Source: an uncultured Roseburia sp. (GTDB lineage Bacteria; Bacillota; Clostridia; Lachnospirales; Lachnospiraceae). From it: a stretch of 64,000 nt of DNA. Below are positions 28,621 to 37,603 of the stretch, piece by piece. Numbering within the stretch: the first letter of the stretch is position 1; every line of letters begins with the position of its first letter. The notes under the pieces were generated by a model that ran no database searches, was not told the DNA's origin, and saw only the letters and a program-made list of their open reading frames with translations. Where the stretch lies: NCBI GenBank assembly GCA_947564465.1, contig CANOCV010000011.1, forward strand, positions 1 through 64,000. Reading direction: 5' to 3'. The translations under genes and the position numbers were made by a program.

Positions 28621-28839
28621 ATGTCGAAATCAGATGTGATTGAGGTAGAAGGAACTGTGCTGGAGAAGCTTCCAAATGCAATGTTCCAGGTAGAGTTAGA
28701 AAACGGCCATCAGGTATTGGCGCATATCAGCGGAAAGCTCCGCATGAATTTTATCCGTATTTTACCGGGAGACAAGGTGACGATAGAAATGTCGCCGTAT
28801 GATTTGTCAAAGGGAAGGATTATATGGAGAGATAAATAA
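28621..28839 (+). CDS. infA: Translation initiation factor IF-1
   Basis: This 72-residue S1/OB-fold factor occupies the 30S A site during initiation. The start is ATG 28621 ([20 protein letters not shown]), 7 bases after AGAGGAG; in-frame ATGs at 28600 and 28615 would add non-conserved residues. It ends [10 protein letters not shown] large hairpin lies 30 bases downstream. Confidence 0.97.
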   Translation: MSKSDVIEVEGTVLEKLPNAMFQVELENGHQVLAHISGKLRMNFIRILPGDKVTIEMSPYDLSKGRIIWRDK

Positions 28840-28869
28840 AAGGTTTTGCTATTAGGCCATATTGAGGAC

Positions 28870-28961
28870 GCCGGAAAGCGGGCCGATATATTTTACGCAG
28901 ACGGGGACAGCGCGCCGGCAAACTAACTGTCTGCCTAAAAATATATCGGCCCGCTTTCCGG
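28870..28961. repeat. 92-base long palindromic hairpin after infA
   Basis: A perfect 25-base inverted repeat, beginning GCCGGAAAGCGGGCCG at 28870-28894 and returning at 28937-28961, encloses an inner GCAGAC (28897-28902) / GTCTGC (28929-28934) stem and a GC-rich loop. No run of U follows on either strand. It may end or slow infA transcription, act as an RNase site, or be a palindromic mobile element. Together with the promoter and repeats below it fills the 361-base gap between infA and rpmJ. Confidence 0.85.
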
Positions 28962-29041
28962 CTGTTTGTAGCTATTCCGGCGGAATATAGACTATAATCG
29001 TCTTAACCGTTGCAGAATGTGAAATAAAAGGAAAAAATAGA

Positions 29042-29070
29042 TTGATTTTTGAATAAACATATGCTAAAAT
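29042..29070 (+). promoter_or_regulatory. Sigma-A promoter with extended -10 for the rpmJ-rplQ block
   Basis: TTGATT (29042-29047), a 17-base spacer and TAAAAT (29065-29070) preceded by TG at 29062-29063. The position after the large hairpin implies that rpmJ, rpsM, rpsK, rpsD, rpoA and rplQ can be expressed apart from the upstream operon. Confidence 0.75.
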
Positions 29071-29078
29071 TAGAGACG

Positions 29079-29188
29079 GTGCCATTCGGCGTAGTTAAGA
29101 AACACTCCAGAGTGTACCTGTATGCCATTCGGCATATATAGTGAAACACTCCAGAGGTACCTACATGCCATTCGGCGTAGTTAAGAAA
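29079..29188 (+). repeat. 43-bp tandem repeat ahead of rpmJ
   Basis: GCCATTCGGC recurs at 29081, 29124 and 29167 (period 43). Between copies lies ACACTCCAGAGTGTACC, or ACACTCCAGAGGTACC with one base lost. The array is transcribed in the 5' leader and ends at the rpmJ ribosome binding site. Its core matches the array ahead of rplR (23798-23938). Confidence 0.85.
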
Positions 29189-29200
29189 GGAGGCTTTACT

Positions 29201-29314
29201 GTGAAGGTAAGATCATCAGTTAAACCTATTTGCGAAAAATGCAAAGTAATTAAGAGAAAGGGAAGCATCAGAGTAATCTGTGAGAACCCGAAGCACAAAC
29301 AGAGACAGGGTTAA
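29201..29314 (+). CDS. rpmJ: Ribosomal protein L36
   Basis: This 37-residue zinc-containing 50S protein has ligands C11, C14, C27 and H32. It uses a GTG start at 29201 ([20 protein letters not shown]) with GAAAGGAGG upstream. Confidence 0.97.
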   Translation: MKVRSSVKPICEKCKVIKRKGSIRVICENPKHKQRQG

Positions 29315-29547
29315 TTTGTCCGTTTGTGAGAAAAGTATAAATATATGGCGGCTGCATCGTCGTGTTTGATGATGTTCATATATTGTGCTTTGATTGCTGC
29401 GTAAATTATCTATGCAGTTCTACGTTACCCCACATACCGGGGGTATGCAGATACCATCCCCAAGCAGGCTGGTGTCAGTTCAACTTGCAGAGTTGAAATA
29501 TTTGTAACGAAAGACTTAAACAAAATCTTATGGAGGTGTAAACACAC
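29315..29547 (+). other. Long rpmJ-rpsM spacer without a gene
   Basis: No coding frame with a ribosome binding site is visible in these 233 bases. ATACC-GGG-GGTAT near 29436-29448 is a small hairpin, and CAACTTGCAGAGTTG near 29480-29494 is another. It could be an operator region for S4-type autoregulation, known for the alpha operon in other bacteria, but no recognisable S4 leader was identified. Confidence 0.3.
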
Positions 29548-29916
29548 ATGGCTCGTATCGCAGGTGTAGATTTACCAAGAGAAAAACGTGTAGAAATCGG
29601 TCTGACATATATCTACGGAATCGGAAGAGTAAGCTCAAACCGTATTTTGGCGGAGGCCAAGGTTAATCCGGATACTCGTGTCAGAGATTTGACAGATGAT
29701 GAGGTAAAAAGAATTAGTGCAGTTATCGATGAGACTCAGACCGTAGAGGGTGATCTCAGACGTGAGATTGCGCTGAATATCAAGAGACTGCAGGAGATCG
29801 GATGCTATCGCGGTATCCGTCACAGAAAAGGACTTCCGGTTCGCGGTCAGAAGACAAAGACCAATGCCAGAACAAGAAAAGGTCCGAAGAGAACAGTTGC
29901 AAACAAAAAGAAATAA
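29548..29916 (+). CDS. rpsM: Ribosomal protein S13
   Basis: This 122-residue 30S head protein forms the B1 bridges with L5. It begins [20 protein letters not shown] and has the conserved [20 protein letters not shown] (about 91-110). The site GGAGG precedes ATG 29548. Confidence 0.97.
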   Translation: MARIAGVDLPREKRVEIGLTYIYGIGRVSSNRILAEAKVNPDTRVRDLTDDEVKRISAVIDETQTVEGDLRREIALNIKRLQEIGCYRGIRHRKGLPVRGQKTKTNARTRKGPKRTVANKKK

Positions 29917-29939
29917 GAAGAAAGTAGGTTAGTTTAGAT

Positions 29940-30335
29940 ATGGCTAATAAAGTTACAAAAAAAGTGACAAAAAAGCGTGTTAAGAAAAACGTTGAACATG
30001 GACAGGCACATATTCAGTCATCTTTTAACAACACAATTGTAACGCTGACTGATGCTGCAGGCAATGCCTTGTCATGGGCGAGTGCCGGTGGTCTTGGATT
30101 TAGAGGTTCAAAGAAATCTACTCCTTATGCTGCACAGATGGCGGCTGAAACTGCTACAAAGGCAGCTCTTATACATGGATTGAAAACAGTAGACGTTATG
30201 GTAAAGGGACCGGGTTCAGGAAGAGAAGCTGCGATTCGTGCGCTTCAGGCATGCGGACTTGAGGTTGTTTCAATCAGAGACGTAACGCCGGTACCTCACA
30301 ATGGATGTCGTCCACCAAAACGTAGAAGAGTGTAA
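29940..30335 (+). CDS. rpsK: Ribosomal protein S11
   Basis: This 131-residue 30S platform protein forms part of the mRNA exit channel. It contains [16 protein letters not shown] (about 23-38) and the C-terminal signature [20 protein letters not shown]. The ribosome binding site here is weak (GAAAGTAGG). Confidence 0.97.
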   Translation: MANKVTKKVTKKRVKKNVEHGQAHIQSSFNNTIVTLTDAAGNALSWASAGGLGFRGSKKSTPYAAQMAAETATKAALIHGLKTVDVMVKGPGSGREAAIRALQACGLEVVSIRDVTPVPHNGCRPPKRRRV

Positions 30336-30353
30336 TAGGAGGGAAAATCTAAG

Positions 30354-30947
30354 ATGGCAGTTAATAAAGTTCCTGTTTTGAAAAGATGCAGATCTCTTGG
30401 TTTAGAGCCAAGTTATTTAGGATATGACAAAAAATCCAACAGAGAATTAAAAAGAGCAAATAAGAAGGTGTCCGAGTACGGACTTCAGCTTAGAGAAAAA
30501 CAGAAAGCAAAATTCATTTACGGAGTATTGGAGAAGCCTTTCCGTAATTACTATGAAAAAGCAGACCGGATGAAGGGTATGACAGGTACAAACCTGATGA
30601 CGATTTTGGAGTCCAGACTGGACAACGTTATCTTCCGTCTGGGATTTGCGAGAACAAGAAGAGAAGCAAGACAGATCGTTGATCATAAATTTGTTACGGT
30701 AAATGGCAAGCTGGTGAATATCCCGTCCTATTTAGTAAAGGCCGGAGATATTGTCGAAATCAACGAAAAACATAAAAACATCCAGAGAATGAAGGATATC
30801 ATCGGAGTTACCGGCGGAAGATTGATTCCGGAGTGGCTTGATGTAGATGTAGAAAAATTACAGGGTGTTGTAAAGGAATTGCCTTCCAGAGAGGTTATTG
30901 ACGTACCGGTAGACGAAATGCTTATTGTCGAGTTATATTCGAAGTAA
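30354..30947 (+). CDS. rpsD: Ribosomal protein S4
   Basis: This 197-residue primary 16S binder organises the 5' domain. The S4 RNA-binding domain with RLDNVIFRLGFARTRREARQ (about 88-107) is intact. It is a known autoregulator in the alpha operon of E. coli and of its own gene in Bacillus. The N-terminus VPVLKRCRSLGLEP lacks the zinc cysteines. Confidence 0.97.
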   Translation: MAVNKVPVLKRCRSLGLEPSYLGYDKKSNRELKRANKKVSEYGLQLREKQKAKFIYGVLEKPFRNYYEKADRMKGMTGTNLMTILESRLDNVIFRLGFARTRREARQIVDHKFVTVNGKLVNIPSYLVKAGDIVEINEKHKNIQRMKDIIGVTGGRLIPEWLDVDVEKLQGVVKELPSREVIDVPVDEMLIVELYSK

Positions 30948-31009
30948 TGCACACCGCATAAATAGTCCTAGATAGTTAGTCAAATTACCCGAAAAGGAGG
31001 GACGTTGTA

Positions 31010-31969
31010 GTGTTCGATTTTGAAAAACCAAGAATTGAAATTGCCGAGATTTCAGACGACAAAAGATATGGCAGATTTGTTGTGGAACCCCTTGAGAGAG
31101 GATATGGTACGACCCTTGGTAATTCTTTAAGAAGAATTATGCTTTCTTCATTGCCGGGAGCAGCAGTCAGTCAGGTGAAAATTGATGGTGTTTTGCACGA
31201 ATTCAGTTCAATCCCGGGTGTAAAAGAAGATGTAACTGAAATTATTATGAATATAAAGAATCTTGCCATTAAGAACAACAGCAGCACAAACGAGTCTAAG
31301 ATTGCATATATCGAATTCTCGGGTGAGGGTGTTGTGACGGCGGCAGATATCCAGGTAGATCAGGATATTGAAATTCTGAATCCGGATCTTGTGATTGCGC
31401 ACCTGAACGGCGGCGTTGACTGTAAGCTTTACATGGAGCTTACAATCACACGCGGCAGAGGTTATGTAAGCGCGGACAAGAACAAGAGTCCGGAGCTGCC
31501 GATTGGCATGATTGCGGTGGATTCCATTTATACACCGGTAGAGCGGGTGAATCTTACGATTCAGAATACCCGTGTAGGTCAGATCACTGACTTTGATAAG
31601 CTTACGTTAGATGTCTACACAAACGGAACGCTTGCTCCGGACGAGGCGGTAAGCTTGGCGGCGAAGGTATTAAGCGAGCATTTGAGTCTCTTTATTGATC
31701 TCTCCGAGAATGCAAAGACAGCGGAGGTTATGATTGAGAAGGAAGACAATGCAAAAGAAAAAGTTCTTGAAATGAACATTGATGAACTTGAATTGTCCGT
31801 TCGTTCTTACAACTGCTTAAAGAGAGCAGGTATCAACACTGTGGAAGAGTTGACGAACAGAACGCCGGAGGATATGATGAAGGTGCGGAACCTTGGACGT
31901 AAGTCTTTGGAGGAAGTGCTTGCAAAATTAAAAGAATTAGGTCTGCAGCTCAATCAGGGCGAGGATTAA
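31010..31969 (+). CDS. rpoA: RNA polymerase alpha subunit
   Basis: This 319-residue subunit nucleates RNA polymerase assembly. The N-terminal dimerisation domain (about 1-230) contains [20 protein letters not shown], and the C-terminal domain (about 250-319), which binds UP elements and activators, contains [20 protein letters not shown]. It starts at GTG 31010 after AAGGAGG. Confidence 0.98.
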   Translation: MFDFEKPRIEIAEISDDKRYGRFVVEPLERGYGTTLGNSLRRIMLSSLPGAAVSQVKIDGVLHEFSSIPGVKEDVTEIIMNIKNLAIKNNSSTNESKIAYIEFSGEGVVTAADIQVDQDIEILNPDLVIAHLNGGVDCKLYMELTITRGRGYVSADKNKSPELPIGMIAVDSIYTPVERVNLTIQNTRVGQITDFDKLTLDVYTNGTLAPDEAVSLAAKVLSEHLSLFIDLSENAKTAEVMIEKEDNAKEKVLEMNIDELELSVRSYNCLKRAGINTVEELTNRTPEDMMKVRNLGRKSLEEVLAKLKELGLQLNQGED

Positions 31970-32049
31970 ACCCGTGTGGCATATCATAAGCATCCGGTGA
32001 GTAAGCCCAAAGAGCATGATCGGATGTACCACAAATGGAGGATTAGAAA

Positions 32050-32586
32050 ATGGCAAAGTATAGAAAATTAGGAAGAACATCTTCTCAGAGAAAGGCATTG
32101 CTTAGAAATCAGGTGACAGCGCTGTTAAATAACGGCAAGATTATTACAACTGAGGCAAAAGCTAAGGAAGTGCGCAAAATAGCGGAAGGCTTAATCGCTA
32201 TGGCTGTAAGAGAGAAGGATAACTACGAGGAAGTGACTGTAAAGGCTAAGGTTCCGAAGAAGGATGCCAACGGCAAGAGAGTCAAAGAAGTAGTAGACGG
32301 TAAGAAGGTTACCGTATATGATGAAGTCGAGAAGACAATAAAGAAAGATAAACCGTCCCGTCTTCATGCGAGAAGACAGATGCTTAAGGTTCTTTACCCT
32401 GTAAAAGAGGTTCCGAAGGAGGCAGCAGGAAGAAAGAGAAATACAAAGCAGGTGGATATGCCGGCTAAGTTATTTGACGAGATTGCGCCGAAGTATGTAG
32501 ACCGTAACGGCGGTTATACAAGAATCGTGAAGATTGGACAGCGTAAAGGTGACGGAGCTTTAGAGGTTCTTCTTGAGTTAGTATAA
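32050..32586 (+). CDS. rplQ: Ribosomal protein L17 with a long central insertion
   Basis: At 178 residues this is about 60 longer than the usual 115-125-residue L17. The N-terminal part (MAKYRKLGRTSSQRKALLRN) and the C-terminal GGYTRIVKIGQRKGDGALEV are canonical. A Lys/Val/Asp-rich stretch, about residues 57-105 with KVPKKDANGKRVKEVVDGKK, separates the two, and further extra residues lie before the tail. Related insertions occur in L17 of Lachnospiraceae. The insertion should project from the ribosome near the tunnel exit. Last gene of the block, followed by a terminator. Confidence 0.95.
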   Translation: MAKYRKLGRTSSQRKALLRNQVTALLNNGKIITTEAKAKEVRKIAEGLIAMAVREKDNYEEVTVKAKVPKKDANGKRVKEVVDGKKVTVYDEVEKTIKKDKPSRLHARRQMLKVLYPVKEVPKEAAGRKRNTKQVDMPAKLFDEIAPKYVDRNGGYTRIVKIGQRKGDGALEVLLELV

Positions 32587-32600
32587 GCGTATAAGAAAAA

Positions 32601-32629
32601 GAGAGGATTTAGGTATCCTCTCTTTTTTT
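32601..32629 (+). terminator. Rho-independent terminator of the ribosomal operon, shared with the opposing gene
   Basis: GAGAGGAT (32601-32608), a 6-base loop and ATCCTCTC (32615-32622) are followed by seven T. Upstream AAAAA gives a matching U-tract on the other strand, so it may work both ways. The hairpin also encodes the last codons of the minus-strand histidine kinase. Confidence 0.92.
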
Positions 32630-34033
32630 ACTGAGCGGAAGGGTAAAAATAAATTCTGTGCCGACCCCTTCCGTGCTGATTACATTTATGTTTTCACTGT
32701 GAGCCTGAATGATTTCTTTTACAATTGAAAGTCCAAGTCCCGTCCCTCTCTTGTCCTTTCCGCGTGATAAATCCGTTTTGTAAAAGCGTTCCCATATCTT
32801 ATTCAGACTATCCTTAGGTATACCGATTCCGCTGTCCTTTACGGATACGAATACCTTCTCGTTTTTTTCTGTTGTTTCTATTTTAATTTCAGAGTCCGGA
32901 TGTGAAAATTTTATGGCGTTATCAATCAAATTATAAATGACCTGCTGGATTTTAGACATATCCGCGGTCACGTAGAGTGTCTGCCCGGAGAGAATCAGGT
33001 GAAAGGCAATGCGCTTCTCCTTGCAGGTACCCTCGAAGGTCTGTACCGTGGTTTTGATGCTCTGGTTAATATCGAAGTCGCTCACATCTAACATAGTTCC
33101 GTGGGAGCCGTATTTGTTTAGCTCCAGCAGGCTGTGTGTCAGCTTTGTCAGCCGCTCTGTTTCAAACAGAATAATGTTTAAGTATTTTTCCTGCATTTCA
33201 AACGGAATAGTACCGTCTAACATAGCCTCTATGTATCCCTTGATAGAGGTCAGAGGAGAGCGAAAGTCATGGGAGACATTCGACACAAATTTGCGCTGAT
33301 CGTCTTCAAGAGTGTTTAGCTCGTTTGCCATATAGTTTAAGGAGGCGGTAAGGTAGCCAAGCTCGTCGCTGCTGTGCACGTCAATCTTATAACTGAAATC
33401 ACCGTTGGCATAAGCTTCGGCGCCGCGGATAATTTTCCGTATCGGACGATAGATCGTGAAGGTAATAAAAATCAGCAGGACAAAGGCGCAGGCAAACAGA
33501 ATCAGGAGCGTAAGGTAGGACTGGTTTAAAAGGCCGTTATGGTAGGCGGCAATGTCCGTAAGGGGTTTATGGATAAATACATAGCCCTGTACCTTATAGT
33601 TAATTGTAAACTGTGAAAAGACGCTTAAGTTGTCCTGCGGGAATTTGCCGTAAAAATTGCCGATTTGATAATATTTGCTTCCAAAGTCCGTAATATTAAA
33701 CCCATCAATCAGGGTACGGTTATCCATGTCCACGGGTTCCCTGGAGTTCACCAAGAGCTCTCCCTGTGTATCTACAATCCATATCTGAGCGGAGAGATAG
33801 GTGTCAAGCGATTTTAACTGCCGCTGTAAGTCTTCAAGAGTGATTGTGCTGTTATAGTAATTTGTCGCATAGGTGGAAGCGATTAGGTTTGCCTCCCGGT
33901 ATAGCGAGTCCGCTTCATTCTCCTGTATATAATTCATGGAAATATGCGAAGTAAAGGTGGATACCGTGATAAATCCGAGGATGCCGAAAATCAGGTATCC
34001 AAGTAGGATTTTTAAATAGAGTGTCCGTTTCAT
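32609..34033 (-). CDS. Membrane sensor histidine kinase
   Basis: This 474-residue protein has a membrane helix near 7-28, an extracytoplasmic sensor of about 140 residues without a recognised fold, a second helix near 172-196, a HAMP domain, and a HisKA domain with the phosphorylated His in NVSHDFRSPLTSIKGY (about residue 253). The catalytic ATPase domain has NLIDNAIKF (N box), DSGIGIP (G1) and GTGLGLSIV (G2). Its start overlaps the stop of the response regulator by 4 bases, so the regulator is translated first. The final residues KKREDT lie in the shared terminator. Confidence 0.93.
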   Translation of the reverse strand: MKRTLYLKILLGYLIFGILGFITVSTFTSHISMNYIQENEADSLYREANLIASTYATNYYNSTITLEDLQRQLKSLDTYLSAQIWIVDTQGELLVNSREPVDMDNRTLIDGFNITDFGSKYYQIGNFYGKFPQDNLSVFSQFTINYKVQGYVFIHKPLTDIAAYHNGLLNQSYLTLLILFACAFVLLIFITFTIYRPIRKIIRGAEAYANGDFSYKIDVHSSDELGYLTASLNYMANELNTLEDDQRKFVSNVSHDFRSPLTSIKGYIEAMLDGTIPFEMQEKYLNIILFETERLTKLTHSLLELNKYGSHGTMLDVSDFDINQSIKTTVQTFEGTCKEKRIAFHLILSGQTLYVTADMSKIQQVIYNLIDNAIKFSHPDSEIKIETTEKNEKVFVSVKDSGIGIPKDSLNKIWERFYKTDLSRGKDKRGTGLGLSIVKEIIQAHSENINVISTEGVGTEFIFTLPLSKKREDT

Positions 34034-34731
34034 TCTTTGACCTCAAACTTATAACCGATGCCCCAGACGGTTGTAATGCCCCAGGCTCTGTGATCCTTAA
34101 TTTTTTCGCGGAGACGCTTTACATGCACGTCTACGGTTCTGGTATCGCCGATATATTCATAGCCCCAGATGTGGTCTAGAAGCTGCTCTCTTGTAAATAC
34201 CTGATTCGGTGAAGCGGCAAGGAAATATAAAAGCTCAAGCTCCTTTGGCGGCATATCCAGGGATTTGCCGTAATATTCTACCGAATAGTTGGAGAGATTG
34301 ATAATAAGGTCGGGATAGGTGACGCATTTGATTTCGGGGTTGGACTGTTCCGGCTTGGCGGGTTGATAGCGGCGCAGCACAGCCTTTACTCTTGCCACAA
34401 GCTCTTTAGAGTCAAAGGGTTTCATAATATAATCGTCGGCCCCAAGCTCGAGTCCCAAAACCTTGTCAAATATCTCGCCTTTTGCGGAGAGCATGATGAT
34501 TGGCACGTTTGCTTTCGCGCGAATTTCGCGGCATACCTGGTAGCCGTCGATACCCGGAAGCATCAAATCAAGTAAAATCAGGTTCGGCTGATAGGTGTTA
34601 AACGCTGCAAGTGCGGCCTCGCCGTCGTGTACCATGTGGGTGTCGAAGCACTCCTTGGTTAGATAAAGGGAAATAAGTTCTGCAATATTTACATCGTCGT
34701 CTACGATGAGTATTTTTTGTTTTGCTGCCAT
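34030..34731 (-). CDS. OmpR-family response regulator
   Basis: This 233-residue partner of the adjacent kinase has a receiver domain with acidic pocket (VDDDVN near residue 11), phosphoacceptor Asp in ILLDLMLPGIDGY (about 55), Lys in IMKPFDSKEL (about 104), and a winged-helix DNA-binding domain with QVFTREQLLDHIWGYEYIGD and TVDVHVKRLREKI. The closest general type is PhoB/ResD/WalR. The signal and target genes are not shown by the sequence. Confidence 0.94.
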   Translation of the reverse strand: MAAKQKILIVDDDVNIAELISLYLTKECFDTHMVHDGEAALAAFNTYQPNLILLDLMLPGIDGYQVCREIRAKANVPIIMLSAKGEIFDKVLGLELGADDYIMKPFDSKELVARVKAVLRRYQPAKPEQSNPEIKCVTYPDLIINLSNYSVEYYGKSLDMPPKELELLYFLAASPNQVFTREQLLDHIWGYEYIGDTRTVDVHVKRLREKIKDHRAWGITTVWGIGYKFEVKE

Positions 34732-34764
34732 AAAAATCTCCTTATATAGTGATGCGTATATAGC

Positions 34765-37146
34765 TTACTTAAACTCTGCAATGGTAACGCCTGCATCTCC
34801 CTCTCCAAATTCGCCAAGATGAAAGTTTTTTACATATTTCTGGCGTTTCAGATGTCCCTGTACCGCGTTTCTGAGGGCTCCGGTTCCCTTTCCGTGAACA
34901 ATCCGAACGGAAGGCAGATGAGCGAGATAAGCGTCGTCAAGGTATTTGTCGAGAACGGCAAGCGCCTCGTCTACGGTTTTTCCGATCAGGTTGATTTCCG
35001 TGGAAATCGAGGCGGACTTTGACATTTTTAATTTTCCGGCTCCGGTTTTGCCGTACTGCCGGCCGGAAGGAGAGGTTTCGTCCTCTAAAAGGATCAAATC
35101 CCGGATATTTACCTGTGAGCGAAGAATGCCCATCTGAACAAACAGATTGCCCTTGGCGTCCGGAAGGGTGTGGACCGTGCCCTTCAGATTCATGCTTAGG
35201 ACCTTGACACTGTCGCCAAGCTTTAATTTTTTTGGAGCCTTGTGATTTGCCGGTGAGTCTTTTTTTGAGGACGCAAATTTTTTTTCGTTTGCGGACATTT
35301 TCTCGCGCAGCTTTGTGCGTTCACGTTCCATCTCGCTGATATCCGGGCGGGTGCTGCCGTAACGGTTGAAGTTGCGGATGGCCGCGTCAGCCGTGTCCTT
35401 GGCTTCCTTCAAAATAGCGTTGGCCTCCTCGCTTGCTTTGCGGAGAATTTCGTCACGGCGGGTGTCCAATTTTTCCTGCTTTTGTTCCAGACGTTTTTTG
35501 AGCGTCTCAATTTCTGATTTATATTGGTTGATTTCGAGTTGTTCCTTTTCGATGGTCAGCCGGCTTTTTTCCAGATTGGCAATCAAGTCCTCAAAATTCT
35601 GTTCATTCTCCGTGATTCGTTTTTTGGCGTCCGCGATGATGTGTGAGGATAAGCCGAGCTTCTGGGAAATGGCAAAGGCATTGCTTTTTCCCGGAATCCC
35701 AATTAACAGACGATATGTCGGGCTTAAGGTTTCCACATCGAATTCACAGCACGCATTTTCAATGCCCTCCGTACTCAGGGCGTAAATTTTGATTTCACTG
35801 TAATGTGTTGTGGCCATTGTGTGAATATGGCGTTCATGAAACCAGGACAGAATGGACACTGCGAGCGCGGCGCCTTCTGCCGGATCTGTTCCCGCACACA
35901 GCTCGTCAAAGAGAACAAGCGAGCGTGTATCGGCACTGGCGAGGATCTCCGTGATATTTGTCATATGTGAGGAGAAGGTACTAAGGCTTTGTTCAATGCT
36001 CTGTTCGTCTCCGATGTCGGCAAAAACATTGTGAAAAATGGCGAGCTCCGATCGGTCGCCGGCCGGTATCAGCATACCGGACTGACCCATCAGCGTCAAA
36101 AGGCCGACGGTTTTTAACGAAACCGTTTTGCCTCCGGTGTTCGGTCCTGTAATTACGAGCTGGTCAAACTCACCGCCAAGGCGAATGTCAATCGGAACGA
36201 CTTTCTTTTTGTCAAGCAGAGGGTGTCTGCCCTTTTTGATGTTAATTCGTCCCTTTTCGTTCAGGGAAGGCATGCTGCCGTTATATTCGAGCGCATAGGC
36301 TGCCTTGGCAAAAATAAAGTCAAGCGTGGTCAGTAGCTTGTAATCTTCTAAGATATCGGGAACAGATTCTGCTGCGAGATTGCTTAAGCCTGCGAGAATC
36401 GCCTCAATTTCTTCCTGTTCCTTTAAAAACATTTCCCGCAGATCATTGTTGAGATTGACGACAGCCATCGGCTCAATAAAGAGCGTGGAGCCGGAGGAGG
36501 ACTGGTCATGAATCATACCGGTAATCTGTCCTTTGGCCTCTGCTTTTACGGGCAGGCAGTATCTTCCGTCGCGCATTGTAATGACGGCATCCTGCAGATA
36601 TCCGCGCACGGTGGTATTATTCAGCATGGAATTCATCTGTGCGTGAATCTTATCGTTAATGCGTTTGACAGAGCGGCGTATGGATCTTAGATTGCTGCTG
36701 GCGTCGTCGCTGATTTCATCCTCGGATAAAATGCAGCGCTTGATTTCCGTCGAAAGGGGAGTAAGCGGTTCGAGACGCTCAAACAGATCTGTCAGGGAGT
36801 CTGCGACTGCCTCGTCTTTGTCGTTTCTGCCATATGCCTTTGCGCGCTTGGCAGCCTCCAAGAGAGAGGCGAGACGTAAAAGCTCTGTAATACTTAAGCT
36901 TCCGCCGACCTCTAAACGTTTGATGGAGGCGCCGATATCATGGATTCCGGAAAGAAGGGGTCTCCCCTTTTTGTATACGCGGCTTAACGCATCGTTTGTC
37001 TGGCGCAGCGCCAGCAAAATCTCGTCCGGATCCGTGGACGGAATGAGACGGCGGCACATATCCTTTGCCTTTTCGCTGGAGGCGTAGTCCGCCAGTGTAT
37101 CAATAATTTTGTTATATTCTAAAGTTCTGAAAACTTTTTGGTTCAT
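34765..37146 (-). CDS. mutS2: Endonuclease MutS2
   Basis: This 793-residue protein lacks the mismatch-binding domain of MutS1. It has the MutS ATPase core with P-loop TGPNTGGKTVSLKT (about 334-347) and Walker B LVLFDELCAGTDPAEG, a long coiled coil (about 500-620), and a C-terminal Smr nuclease domain with HGKGTGALR (about 755). MutS2 suppresses homologous recombination in some bacteria and rescues collided ribosomes in Bacillus. The start at 37146 gives MNQKVFRTLEYNKI, which is typical. Confidence 0.95.
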   Translation of the reverse strand: MNQKVFRTLEYNKIIDTLADYASSEKAKDMCRRLIPSTDPDEILLALRQTNDALSRVYKKGRPLLSGIHDIGASIKRLEVGGSLSITELLRLASLLEAAKRAKAYGRNDKDEAVADSLTDLFERLEPLTPLSTEIKRCILSEDEISDDASSNLRSIRRSVKRINDKIHAQMNSMLNNTTVRGYLQDAVITMRDGRYCLPVKAEAKGQITGMIHDQSSSGSTLFIEPMAVVNLNNDLREMFLKEQEEIEAILAGLSNLAAESVPDILEDYKLLTTLDFIFAKAAYALEYNGSMPSLNEKGRINIKKGRHPLLDKKKVVPIDIRLGGEFDQLVITGPNTGGKTVSLKTVGLLTLMGQSGMLIPAGDRSELAIFHNVFADIGDEQSIEQSLSTFSSHMTNITEILASADTRSLVLFDELCAGTDPAEGAALAVSILSWFHERHIHTMATTHYSEIKIYALSTEGIENACCEFDVETLSPTYRLLIGIPGKSNAFAISQKLGLSSHIIADAKKRITENEQNFEDLIANLEKSRLTIEKEQLEINQYKSEIETLKKRLEQKQEKLDTRRDEILRKASEEANAILKEAKDTADAAIRNFNRYGSTRPDISEMERERTKLREKMSANEKKFASSKKDSPANHKAPKKLKLGDSVKVLSMNLKGTVHTLPDAKGNLFVQMGILRSQVNIRDLILLEDETSPSGRQYGKTGAGKLKMSKSASISTEINLIGKTVDEALAVLDKYLDDAYLAHLPSVRIVHGKGTGALRNAVQGHLKRQKYVKNFHLGEFGEGDAGVTIAEFK

Positions 37147-37344
37147 ATGATTTTATACCTCTTTGATTTGTAATTCCTGAGTGGGATATATGTTCTTATT
37201 TTAACGCAAAAGTCATGGGATGAAAAGTAAAAGAGACAATATTTTTAGGCACCCATACGGGTGTCCGGGTGAATTGATAGAATTGATGCAAAACAGGGCA
37301 TCCGTGTCACCAAGCAGCGGGCTGACGACAGATCGGCGAAGTTA

Positions 37345-37515
37345 TTATTCCGTATCTTCAATATGGTCTAACGCAAATTGGATACTCTGATTAATCAGCT
37401 GGTTGCGGCTGATAGATTTCTTGGAAGCAATTTGGTCCAGCCTCTTTAGGACGTTTGTATCAATACGAATCGAGATGACTTCTTTTTCTGTTTTTTGGGG
37501 AATGAATTTATTCAT
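37345..37515 (-). CDS. Small ribbon-helix-helix DNA-binding protein (CopG-like)
   Basis: A 56-residue frame begins MNKFIPQKTEKEVISIRIDT and has the RHH pattern: a short beta strand VISIRID followed by two helices with SRNQLINQSIQFAL. AAGGTGATT lies 2 bases before the ATG. Such proteins regulate plasmid, toxin-antitoxin or metabolic genes as dimers. No partner toxin is adjacent: the leftward neighbour is mutS2 and the rightward one is divergent. It may regulate the divergent WYL operon, which is inference. Confidence 0.8.
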   Translation of the reverse strand: MNKFIPQKTEKEVISIRIDTNVLKRLDQIASKKSISRNQLINQSIQFALDHIEDTE

Positions 37516-37603
37516 ATAATCACCTTTTTTTCTTTTTATTGTATTGGAAAAACGGCTGACTTTATATATTCTATATCATAATCGGAAAATGAATACAAAA
37601 TGA

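Noticed and set aside
23798-29188. Repeat arrays as CRISPR
   Set aside because: Only two to three copies each, no unique spacers, no cas genes, and they lie in leaders of ribosomal genes.
29315-29547. Riboswitch or S4-type leader before rpsM
   Set aside because: Only small hairpins are seen and no known conserved core could be recognised.
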